DNA from: a virus
Virus record (IMG/VR): IMGVR_UViG_3300020183_003424
Span: 1-20,571 of that record
Direction: 5' to 3' (one strand)
Length of the DNA: 20,571 nucleotides
Positions 5,768-12,370 of the stretch are shown in pieces. The notes below the pieces were generated by a model. The model had not been told where the DNA came from, searched no databases, and was given only the letters and a program-made list of their open reading frames with translations. The position numbers and the translations under genes are program-made. Every line of letters starts with the position of its first letter. Position 1 is the stretch's first letter.

Positions 5768-7967
5768 AGGCAACTTTGCGCGCTTTCCCGGCAATCATGT
5801 CGATAAACTTGGTAAGCATTGCACGGCTTGTGGACCGTTTGGCATTAGCCTTAATGAAGGCTTTGGCTAGCTTACTATTGGTCACCTTGACCTCACCGAA
5901 GTCCTCCATCTCTGCATCCTCGACATGGAGGTTCTTGCCACCACCAATGGCAAAGAACTCGGTCGCGCCAAGTACGCCAGGGATGGATGCAAACTTGTTC
6001 TTACGGAACTCGTTTGAGATGCGTTGCTGGTCAATATATGACTTGCTGTATTCTGAGGCCTCAGAGGGGCCATTAACGATGCGAAAGATGGCTAAGTTGA
6101 CACCCAGGTGAGACCGCATGTTCCGCACAAGAAATCCAGTAATATCAATTGTATTGGTCACAAACTCCTGGTGACGAGTTCGCGAGTCACGCAGCACGGC
6201 ATCGGTATGAAAGTAATCAGTACCGATTATCCGACCATGTGCATCTACTCTATTGACGATATTGGATACATCGGATTCACCATCAGTCAGCAATACAGAG
6301 TGGATGACATCCAGCTTATTCTTGGCGCGGAACTCATCAATAATATGATGCGATAGCACGATCGTCTGGTTTAGAGGAGTCGAGCCAAGCGAAAGGACAT
6401 TGGTATGAAAGAACACATGTTCGTTGTTATAGTCACGGTTGCCGTGACCTGCACCAAACTCGTGCAAAAACTTGCCCATATCAATATATTCACGACGAGA
6501 CATTTTAGTGGTAAACAACTCAAGCAGGCGCACATCGCATTCTCGGACAGCGAGCGTTCGCTCCTTCTGCTTCACCCATTTATTCTTAAACTTGTCGGTA
6601 TTACTGAATGCACGCCAGCTTGACACAAAGCCGTAGACTTCATGGTGAATACCGACGCGGCGGCAAAACTCGACCAGCGAGAGAAGCTGTTGGATTGTGC
6701 CATGCATGTTAGAACCCATCGAACCAGAGAAGTCGATGAACATCACCATGCCGTGGCTTTTGCCCTCAGGCAGAGTCGTCAGGCGATGAAAGATGTCCTC
6801 GGCATAGCGGTATGAGTGTACCTTGTTCGGGTTAATAACACCGGTCTTGGACTCGCGGGCCCGAGAGTATGCGTCAGCGGCCTTCTTCATCTCGAACTCT
6901 TTGACCATGTAAGCCACAGCCTTGTTGTTACGAGACATAAATTCCATATACCGCTTAGTCATATTGGCTTGCATGGTTAAGCCACGCGCTGGACCAGCGC
7001 CGATTGTTACGCTGTTCAAATCGGCATTCAATCCAGTCAAGATGGTTTTGTGATCGATAATAAAATCGCGCCACTCAGCAATCACCGGCACATCGACATA
7101 CGGAATGTCTTTTAAGTGGCGAGAATCGATGTGGTTTTTAGTGATGTTACGCTCCAAGGATTCTTGCGTCTTGGCATCAATATCTTTGTAGTTGAAACCA
7201 CCAGCACCATTGCCATAGGAATCACCATCGTCGCCTTCACCACCGCGACCACCGCGACCACGTCCACGACCCATTCCATCATCAGGAAACAAATCCCACA
7301 TGTCGTCATCATCGCCACCCTCACCCTCACCGAAGGTCAGATTAGATGCCTGCAACATTTCTTCGCGACGATCTTTGGCAAATTCCAGGATCTCACGCGA
7401 TAGCTCGACCACATCCTCAAATGTCGTAGTGGTTTCCATGCGAAGCAGGAATGGCCGCTCGTCATCGGCGAACGGAACGTCCACGACGCTACCGACCTTG
7501 AAGTGGATGTTCAAGCGGTCAATGAATGAATAGGAGTGCAGGTTCTTGCCTGCCATCTCAAAGAAGTTTTGCTCAACCAAATAGCCAGCAGATTCCTGAT
7601 AGTCGGAGCGACCACCCGGAAACTTGGCTTTCATCTTACGGTCGATGCGAGCATCTTCTACCACGTTTACATAGTGGCGCAGGTACTCGTCATCATCCTT
7701 GACGATGGTTTCCCAACCTGTCAATGGCGTAAATAGAGCGTGGCCAGTCTCATGCAGTACCAACATGTGGTACAGCGACTCCTTCATGTCCTTCCACATA
7801 GGAAGGGTCAGGAGTCGGTTCTTGAGGTCAAAAGATGCCGTGGCCGTAGCGCGATGCTCGACCAGAATATCTTCTGTGGCTAAGAGCCGCGCAAAACGAT
7901 CAAGGCCCTTGACTGCCTTAGCCAAGACCTCGGTATTGGGATTGTAGATTTTCTGAGCGTTTGTCAT
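5745..7967 (-). CDS. cobT: CobT-like VWA protein with N-terminal HExxH metallopeptidase-like motif
   Basis: A large protein (740 residues from ATG 7967; a GTG two codons earlier, from which the numbers below are counted, is also in frame). HETGH at 74-78, followed by NVVEDARID (103-111), has the layout of a zinc peptidase: HExxH with a later Glu (E106) as possible third ligand. Residues 215-260 are an acidic and GR-rich linker (GRGRGRGGRGG). The C-terminal half is a VWA domain with a MIDAS site: D414-x-S-G-S418, T532 and D564 (LLTDGE). CobT is the VWA subunit pairing with the AAA+ CobS in cobaltochelatase, and the adjacent cobS-like gene supports a complex. No CobN-like chelatase is in the window. 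The -10 box ends 6 bases before the ATG and no Shine-Dalgarno is seen, so the mRNA is probably leaderless. Confidence 0.85.
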   Translation of the reverse strand: MTNAQKIYNPNTEVLAKAVKGLDRFARLLATEDILVEHRATATASFDLKNRLLTLPMWKDMKESLYHMLVLHETGHALFTPLTGWETIVKDDDEYLRHYVNVVEDARIDRKMKAKFPGGRSDYQESAGYLVEQNFFEMAGKNLHSYSFIDRLNIHFKVGSVVDVPFADDERPFLLRMETTTTFEDVVELSREILEFAKDRREEMLQASNLTFGEGEGGDDDDMWDLFPDDGMGRGRGRGGRGGEGDDGDSYGNGAGGFNYKDIDAKTQESLERNITKNHIDSRHLKDIPYVDVPVIAEWRDFIIDHKTILTGLNADLNSVTIGAGPARGLTMQANMTKRYMEFMSRNNKAVAYMVKEFEMKKAADAYSRARESKTGVINPNKVHSYRYAEDIFHRLTTLPEGKSHGMVMFIDFSGSMGSNMHGTIQQLLSLVEFCRRVGIHHEVYGFVSSWRAFSNTDKFKNKWVKQKERTLAVRECDVRLLELFTTKMSRREYIDMGKFLHEFGAGHGNRDYNNEHVFFHTNVLSLGSTPLNQTIVLSHHIIDEFRAKNKLDVIHSVLLTDGESDVSNIVNRVDAHGRIIGTDYFHTDAVLRDSRTRHQEFVTNTIDITGFLVRNMRSHLGVNLAIFRIVNGPSEASEYSKSYIDQQRISNEFRKNKFASIPGVLGATEFFAIGGGKNLHVEDAEMEDFGEVKVTNSKLAKAFIKANAKRSTSRAMLTKFIDMIAGKARKVAFDKMSRT

Positions 7968-7992
7968 GGGCACATTATACTATGCCCATGAC
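7963..7992. repeat. Perfect 10-bp inverted repeat over the cobT -10 box and start codon
   Basis: Plus strand GTCATGGGCA (7963-7972) and TGCCCATGAC (7983-7992) are exact reverse complements separated by 10 bases that contain the -10 box. The centre-to-centre distance is 20 bp, about two helical turns, as for a dimeric repressor. One arm contains the cobT start codon. It is best explained as an operator; a leaderless transcript would carry only one arm and could not form the hairpin. Confidence 0.8.
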
Positions 7993-8002
7993 CGTTTGTC
8001 AA
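7974..8002 (-). promoter_or_regulatory. Consensus sigma70-type promoter of cobT giving a leaderless mRNA
   Basis: TTGACA (7997-8002), a 17-base spacer and TATAAT (7974-7979) form an exact consensus promoter. Only GTGCCC separates the -10 box from ATG 7967, so transcription should begin at or within a base or two of the start codon. There is no Shine-Dalgarno. The promoter is in the short gap after the CmoA-like gene. Confidence 0.88.
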
Positions 8003-8019
8003 GGGATAAATCTGGCTTT

Positions 8020-8694
8020 TTACTTGATGGCAATAAAGCCAGTAAATGCATGGTTCTGCCAGAAAGAATCCACATGCTCAAAGCCAGCATTAGTTACCAT
8101 ATCAATTAGCTCACTACGGGTATTTGGCTTCATCATGTGGCGCAGGGTCCGCTCCTTGTCCATGATATCATCTGTGGTGAAGGATTCGCGCTTGAAATCA
8201 TAATAGGTGAATGTGCGGATCTCATGAATGCGAGGAGACTCAGCCACAGTTTTTTCTGCAAAGATGAATGCACCGCCTTTGTGCAGGCCATTATAGATGC
8301 AATCAATCACGTCCTGGCGATCACGTTGTGGCATAAACTGTAACGTGAAGATGGATGTGACAAGTGAGCAATTACCAAAATGAAATGATCTGATATCAGT
8401 CTTTTCATAATGTAGATTTGGAATGTTTCTCTCATCTTCATCAAGCACATCATAAAAATCAGGCTCGACTTCGACACCGATATATGATGCTGCAGGTGCA
8501 AATGTATTTTGTGCAATCATCGCCTTAAGCAGCTTACCTGTCGAGCATCCGATGTCAACCACATTAGTATAGTCCTCGACAAAGTATTGCGACATAGACA
8601 GCACGTCATTCCACAAATCAGAATAGTGTCTGATAGACTGATTGATATGATTATCAAAGCCCTCATCGCGAGTGGCAAACGTGAATTTTGTCAT
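8020..8694 (-). CDS. CmoA-like SAM-dependent enzyme (carboxy-SAM synthase family)
   Basis: This 224-residue class I SAM enzyme resembles CmoA along its length. FDNHINQSIRHYSDLWN corresponds to the CmoA start (FDRSIPGYSN), DIGCSTG (47-53) to motif I (DLGCSRG), and SIFTLQFMPQRDRQ to NFTLQFLPPEDRQ. IYNGLHKGGAFIFAEK, YYDFKR and GFEHVDSFWQNHAFTGFIAIK also have clear CmoA equivalents. CmoA converts SAM and prephenate to carboxy-SAM, normally for tRNA wobble uridine cmo5U. The segment DKERTLRHMMKP aligns with the CmoA QKRSMLENV region holding the carboxylate-binding Arg, here shifted by one residue, so the product needs testing. The ATG overlaps the stop of the second cytosine methyltransferase as ATGA behind AAGGAG, so it is coupled to DNA methyltransferases rather than to a CmoB-like gene. 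Confidence 0.8.
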   Translation of the reverse strand: MTKFTFATRDEGFDNHINQSIRHYSDLWNDVLSMSQYFVEDYTNVVDIGCSTGKLLKAMIAQNTFAPAASYIGVEVEPDFYDVLDEDERNIPNLHYEKTDIRSFHFGNCSLVTSIFTLQFMPQRDRQDVIDCIYNGLHKGGAFIFAEKTVAESPRIHEIRTFTYYDFKRESFTTDDIMDKERTLRHMMKPNTRSELIDMVTNAGFEHVDSFWQNHAFTGFIAIK

Positions 8695-9854
8695 GATGTA
8701 ATCTCCTTATATGGTTTCAATATTCTATCATATACTTGATTTGCAATCTCAGCCATTACCTTTGGTGCAACCATTCGACCGATGCGTTCCGCCTTCTGAT
8801 CGAAAGTTCCCGTCAGCTCGTAGTCCTCTGGCAGACCCTGGAGCCGCATTAGCTCCCGAATCGTGAACTTGCGATCCTCGGCCCAATGGAATAGACCCCC
8901 CCCAGACCGCTTTGATCCATTCGCAGTCAGGGTAGGACTTGGCATATCTGCACAGGTACGTATCATGGTGAAATAGTTCTCGTTTGGGTTTAGCTCTTTC
9001 GGAATCTCTGGTGAGCATGGATTAACCCTCTTGATAGGATTCTTAGGTAAGATTGATAGCCAATAACGCTGATTCTCAGAATTGTTCTGAATATAATCTT
9101 TTAGCATCTGTATCTCGTCCATGTCAAGGGCTACGTCTGCTAAGGCCTCGCGCATTGTGATAGTGCGAGATGTTGGCTTAGGTATGATTTCTGTATTCAG
9201 ATTGAACATGTGGAGACCGATTTTATCGGCTACATCTTGGCGAACACAAATAAAGAAAATTCTAGGTCTTTCTTGTGGTACACCAAAATCGCAAGCACTC
9301 AATACCTCATATGTGACAACATAACCAGGAGGAATATTCTCAAATTCTCTGATAAACTCATTGAGCTTGGTCACAGCTTTACCGATTGTTAGGCCGCGTA
9401 CATTTTCCGCGATAATAACTTTAGGTTGAATATCAGTTGCAATACGGATATATTCGAGAAACAAATCCTCGATATTATCTACCTTCTTACCATCACTATA
9501 CAGCTTAGTTTTATTCCAATTCTTGTGGCGCTTACCTGCAAGTGAAAATGCAGAACAAGGCGGCGACCCATCAAGAATGTCAAGCTCACCTTGCTTGACA
9601 CCAACTGCATTCATTAAATCAAATCCAGATAAGTTTTTAATATCACCAGGTATTACCTTGGTATCTGGAAAATTATGTGTATATGTTTTGATAGCTTCTT
9701 CAACAAATTCATTTACACACAGCACCCTACCACCAGCAAGTCGATAACCCATTGATGAGCCACCACCTCCAGCAAATGTGGAGATAACATTGAAACGCTC
9801 GCGAGCCGAAGACTCGCGAACGTCTTGCATGGTATAAGGTTTATATGCGCTCAT
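8691..9854 (-). CDS. C5-cytosine DNA methyltransferase paralogue 2 with altered cofactor pocket
   Basis: A 387-residue C5-cytosine methyltransferase with the usual motif order: motif I FAGGGGSS (27-34), NEF (48-50), motif IV GSPPCSAFS with catalytic C100, motif VI ENV (E150), motif VIII QERPR (194-198), a target-recognition region at about 215-325, and motif X IGRMVAP (358-364). Two cofactor-pocket positions are unusual: the residue after the catalytic Cys is Ser (Gln in M.HhaI, Q82), and the motif X Asn (M.HhaI N304) is Arg, R360. It is a tandem paralogue of the gene just upstream; 73 of the first 100 residues are identical by my count, but the recognition regions differ. ATG 9854 overlaps the upstream stop as ATGA, and its stop overlaps the CmoA-like start. 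A run of eight G's encodes part of S317-G320. Confidence 0.95.
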   Translation of the reverse strand: MSAYKPYTMQDVRESSARERFNVISTFAGGGGSSMGYRLAGGRVLCVNEFVEEAIKTYTHNFPDTKVIPGDIKNLSGFDLMNAVGVKQGELDILDGSPPCSAFSLAGKRHKNWNKTKLYSDGKKVDNIEDLFLEYIRIATDIQPKVIIAENVRGLTIGKAVTKLNEFIREFENIPPGYVVTYEVLSACDFGVPQERPRIFFICVRQDVADKIGLHMFNLNTEIIPKPTSRTITMREALADVALDMDEIQMLKDYIQNNSENQRYWLSILPKNPIKRVNPCSPEIPKELNPNENYFTMIRTCADMPSPTLTANGSKRSGGGLFHWAEDRKFTIRELMRLQGLPEDYELTGTFDQKAERIGRMVAPKVMAEIANQVYDRILKPYKEITS

Positions 9855-10999
9855 GATTTATACGGCTTTAACACATTCTCATAAATGCTGGAAGCAAGTG
9901 CAGCCATCATTTTGGGTGCGACCATTCGACCAATACGTTCAGCTTGCTGATCAAATGCGCCTGTAAGTTGATAGTCATCAGGCAGACCCATTACACGCTT
10001 TAGCTCGGCCACAGTCAGCTTGCGGTGTTTCTCATAATGCAACACACCAGAGACACCGCGCTTCTGACCAGCTTGTGTCACAGTCGGGCTAGGCAAATGC
10101 GGTGCTGGACGAATCATATTGAATAGAGATGCTTTAGGATTTACGTCGCGAAACTCAGGCATTGATGGCTTTGTATGCTTAGAGGGGTTGAAAGGTAACA
10201 TCTCAACCCACTTCTTCTGCCAGCAGTTTTGCACATATTCCTCAAGCATTTTCTCCTCTTCAGGATCATTTACAAGACCATCAAAGGCATCTCTGATAGA
10301 GATATGCTCTGGGGTAATCGGCTGAGGAAAGATCACATGATTTGCATTGAACATATGAATACCAACCTTGTCAGCGACATCATGGCGCACACAGACAAAG
10401 AATGTTCGCTCACGACCTTGCGGTGTACCAAAGTCTGCGGCACTCATAACTTCATATGTAACATGGTATCCAGGTGTGATTGAGCTAAATGCATTGATAA
10501 ATTCATTGAGCTTCTTAGTGGCCTCACCCATGGTGATGCCTTTAACATTTTCAGCTACAATAATCTTGGGTTGAACTTCTTGGGCGATGCGAATATATTC
10601 GAGAAATAGATCCTCGATATTCTCGACCTTCTTACCATCACTATACGATTTTTCTTTATTCCAACCTTTCTCACGCTTACCAGCCACAGAAAAAGCAGAG
10701 CAAGGCGGTGAGCCATCAAGAATGTCAAGTTCACCTGGCTTGAGGCCAGCAGCATCAAGAAAGTCTTTACCTGTCAAAGTTTTGATGTCACCTGGAATGA
10801 TTTTGGTATCCGGAAAATTTGTCGAATAGGTCTTAATGGCTTCTTCAACAAACTCATTGATAGCAATAATCTTTCCGCCCGCGAGTCTGTAACCAGTGGA
10901 GCTACCGCCTCCCCCAGCAAAGGTACTCACTACTGAAAACAGCTCGCGGGCGCTGCTATCTTTAACATCTTGAACAGTGTATGGCTGATATTTTGTCAT
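9851..10999 (-). CDS. C5-cytosine DNA methyltransferase paralogue 1 with altered cofactor pocket
   Basis: A 382-residue paralogue of the following gene. Motif I is FAGGGGSS (27-34), motif IV GSPPCSAFS with catalytic C100 followed by S101, motif VI ENV (E150), motif VIII QGRER (194-198), recognition region about 215-320, and motif X IGRMVAP with R358 in place of the conserved Asn. It should form a covalent intermediate with C6 of cytosine and transfer a group to C5; whether that group is methyl is open because of the changed pocket and the coupled CmoA-like gene. The two paralogues align without gaps for about 220 residues, then diverge, which suggests different target sequences. A sigma70-type promoter ends within a few bases of ATG 10999 and no Shine-Dalgarno is seen, so the transcript is probably leaderless. 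It begins the unit MTase1-MTase2-CmoA-like. Confidence 0.95.
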   Translation of the reverse strand: MTKYQPYTVQDVKDSSARELFSVVSTFAGGGGSSTGYRLAGGKIIAINEFVEEAIKTYSTNFPDTKIIPGDIKTLTGKDFLDAAGLKPGELDILDGSPPCSAFSVAGKREKGWNKEKSYSDGKKVENIEDLFLEYIRIAQEVQPKIIVAENVKGITMGEATKKLNEFINAFSSITPGYHVTYEVMSAADFGTPQGRERTFFVCVRHDVADKVGIHMFNANHVIFPQPITPEHISIRDAFDGLVNDPEEEKMLEEYVQNCWQKKWVEMLPFNPSKHTKPSMPEFRDVNPKASLFNMIRPAPHLPSPTVTQAGQKRGVSGVLHYEKHRKLTVAELKRVMGLPDDYQLTGAFDQQAERIGRMVAPKMMAALASSIYENVLKPYKS

Positions 11000-11005
11000 G
11001 CAGCT

Positions 11006-11034
11006 ATATTATACCTTTTCATAGCATTTGTCAA
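11006..11034 (-). promoter_or_regulatory. Sigma70-type promoter of the methyltransferase/CmoA-like unit
   Basis: TTGACA (11029-11034) is followed either by TAATAT at 17 bases (11006-11011), leaving 6 bases to the ATG, or by a better TATAAT at only 15 bases (11008-11013), leaving 8. Either way the transcript starts at or next to ATG 10999. The sequence GTATAAT...CATGACAAA is shared with the cobT promoter and start. Confidence 0.75.
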
Positions 11035-11037
11035 TGG

Positions 11038-11865
11038 CTATGTGAGAAACCTATCGAGAGTCGGAATAGACTCATCATCTCCCACCCAGTCCCTACACAC
11101 ATCCATCACTCTAATTCTATCTCTGTAGTTTATTCTAGGATTATGTAGTAGACTTTCAAATAGGGTATCAATACCAGCGCCTAGCTGCAAGTTAATATGC
11201 TTTTTGACTTTTCCAATGCGATCAAATTCTGGCTTGAATGCTTCGACAACGTGATGCTTCTGATATGGCTTGTTTAACTGTTGCCAATCCATAGTATAAA
11301 AGTAATCCTTAACCGAGTCGGTCAGATATGGTGTGATAAACTTCTTACCGTTTAAATGTGCAATGCGATTATGCCAGTTATATCCTGCGCGGGAATTGTC
11401 GGAGAAATATGCGTCACGAAATTCATCAAGCTTCTCCTTAGTCTGCGAATAATGTAGCACGGCTTTCTTGCTTATGCCATAGTAACCGTCAGCTGCCCAT
11501 CCACTTAATACCTCTTGCTCCTCTATTTGAGGATAAAGATGCAAAAATGGAAAGCAACATTCAAAGTGTGTTTTTTTCACACATTTGATATGTCGAGCAA
11601 GATAGATGAAATCTTCTTCCAGCTTATCTATTCTAATTTCAATCACTGTACATTTCCAGCCCATGACTTCAGCCGCGTGCATGGCCTTGTCAGAGTCATA
11701 GCTAGTCTGTCCAGATAGTCGAAATGTATAAGCGTGTAATTTCTTACCTAGTCTCTCCGCCGCGAAAGCCACCGATAAACTATCCACCCCACCAGACAGG
11801 AGAATAGCGCATTTATTATCATTAGAGGCTCGTGCCAGCTCATTACAGAGCAGCTTGTCTATCAT
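11038..11865 (-). CDS. Asparagine-synthetase-like PP-loop ATPase without glutaminase domain
   Basis: A 275-residue protein with a PP-loop, LLSGGVDSL (22-30), near the N-terminus and a second block LSGWAADGYYG (120-130) that corresponds to the GEGADELFGG region of AsnB. This places it in the asparagine synthetase C-terminal domain family, which adenylates a carboxylate with ATP and replaces AMP with ammonia. The N-terminal glutaminase domain of AsnB, with its Cys1 nucleophile, is absent, so free ammonia or a partner must provide nitrogen. Several usual AsnB residues are replaced in the second block, so the substrate may not be aspartate. ATG 11865 overlaps the deformylase end by 23 bases. The stop lies 4 bases before the -35 box of the methyltransferase promoter, so it sits directly beside that unit. 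A role in amidating a modified base is an inference. Confidence 0.8.
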   Translation of the reverse strand: MIDKLLCNELARASNDNKCAILLSGGVDSLSVAFAAERLGKKLHAYTFRLSGQTSYDSDKAMHAAEVMGWKCTVIEIRIDKLEEDFIYLARHIKCVKKTHFECCFPFLHLYPQIEEQEVLSGWAADGYYGISKKAVLHYSQTKEKLDEFRDAYFSDNSRAGYNWHNRIAHLNGKKFITPYLTDSVKDYFYTMDWQQLNKPYQKHHVVEAFKPEFDRIGKVKKHINLQLGAGIDTLFESLLHNPRINYRDRIRVMDVCRDWVGDDESIPTLDRFLT

Positions 11866-12370
11866 TCGCTTTTCTCACTCGGTCCATCTTTAGCTTGCGA
11901 CGTTTAGCTTGATCTAGATGATATCTATTGGCCCTATCTGTAAATAGAATACCGTTGAGATGATCGACTTCGTGAAGCGCAACTCTAGCAGTCATACCCT
12001 GAAAATTGTGCGTTTCTGTCTCACCAGTCACGCTAGAATAACGAAGGCGAATAGTGGTAGGTCTTTTGATCTTCAGAAACATACCAGGAAAGGTTGAGCA
12101 TTGTTCCTCATACACCGTAGTATCATCACCTTGATTCACAATCCTTGGATTGAAAACTGGCATAATGCTATTTGGATCTTCTGGATTACCAAAGACAAAT
12201 ACACGAGTCATGATACCAAGCTGCGGTGCAGATAGACCTAAAGTTTTTAGCGTACACATCTCATCCCGCAAAAGATGATATAACTCATAAGCAGGCATGA
12301 TGGGTGAATCAAAATTAAATTCTTTACTTTGAGTCCTCAACAGAGGACTAGTTGGCTTTAGCAAGTCCAT
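11843..12370 (-). CDS. def: Peptide deformylase
   Basis: A 175-residue polypeptide deformylase, which removes the formyl group from the N-terminal Met of new proteins using a metal ion. The three family motifs are present: GLSAPQ (45-50, usual GxGxAAxQ), EEQCS (88-92, usual EGCLS, metal ligand C91) and LHEVDH (132-137, metal ligands H133 and H137, catalytic E134). Motifs 1 and 2 deviate slightly from bacterial enzymes. Many phage deformylases end soon after motif 3; this one keeps a basic C-terminal helix (DQAKRRKLKMDRVRKAN). Phage def genes are known in marine T4-like phages. The start overlaps the fucose synthase end by 23 bases and the stop overlaps the asparagine-synthetase-like start, so expression is coupled. 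A weak internal promoter (12430-12457) may add to its expression. Confidence 0.93.
   Translation of the reverse strand: MDLLKPTSPLLRTQSKEFNFDSPIMPAYELYHLLRDEMCTLKTLGLSAPQLGIMTRVFVFGNPEDPNSIMPVFNPRIVNQGDDTTVYEEQCSTFPGMFLKIKRPTTIRLRYSSVTGETETHNFQGMTARVALHEVDHLNGILFTDRANRYHLDQAKRRKLKMDRVRKANDRQAAL

Noticed and set aside
7112-7403. Open frames on both strands across the acidic/GR-rich linker of the CobT-like gene
   Set aside because: They result from the low-complexity linker codons, lack ribosome sites and lie wholly inside a clear gene.
8749-9018. An 89-residue minus-strand frame inside the second methyltransferase
   Set aside because: It is out of frame with a gene whose motifs are intact on both sides; no ribosome site or recognisable domain.
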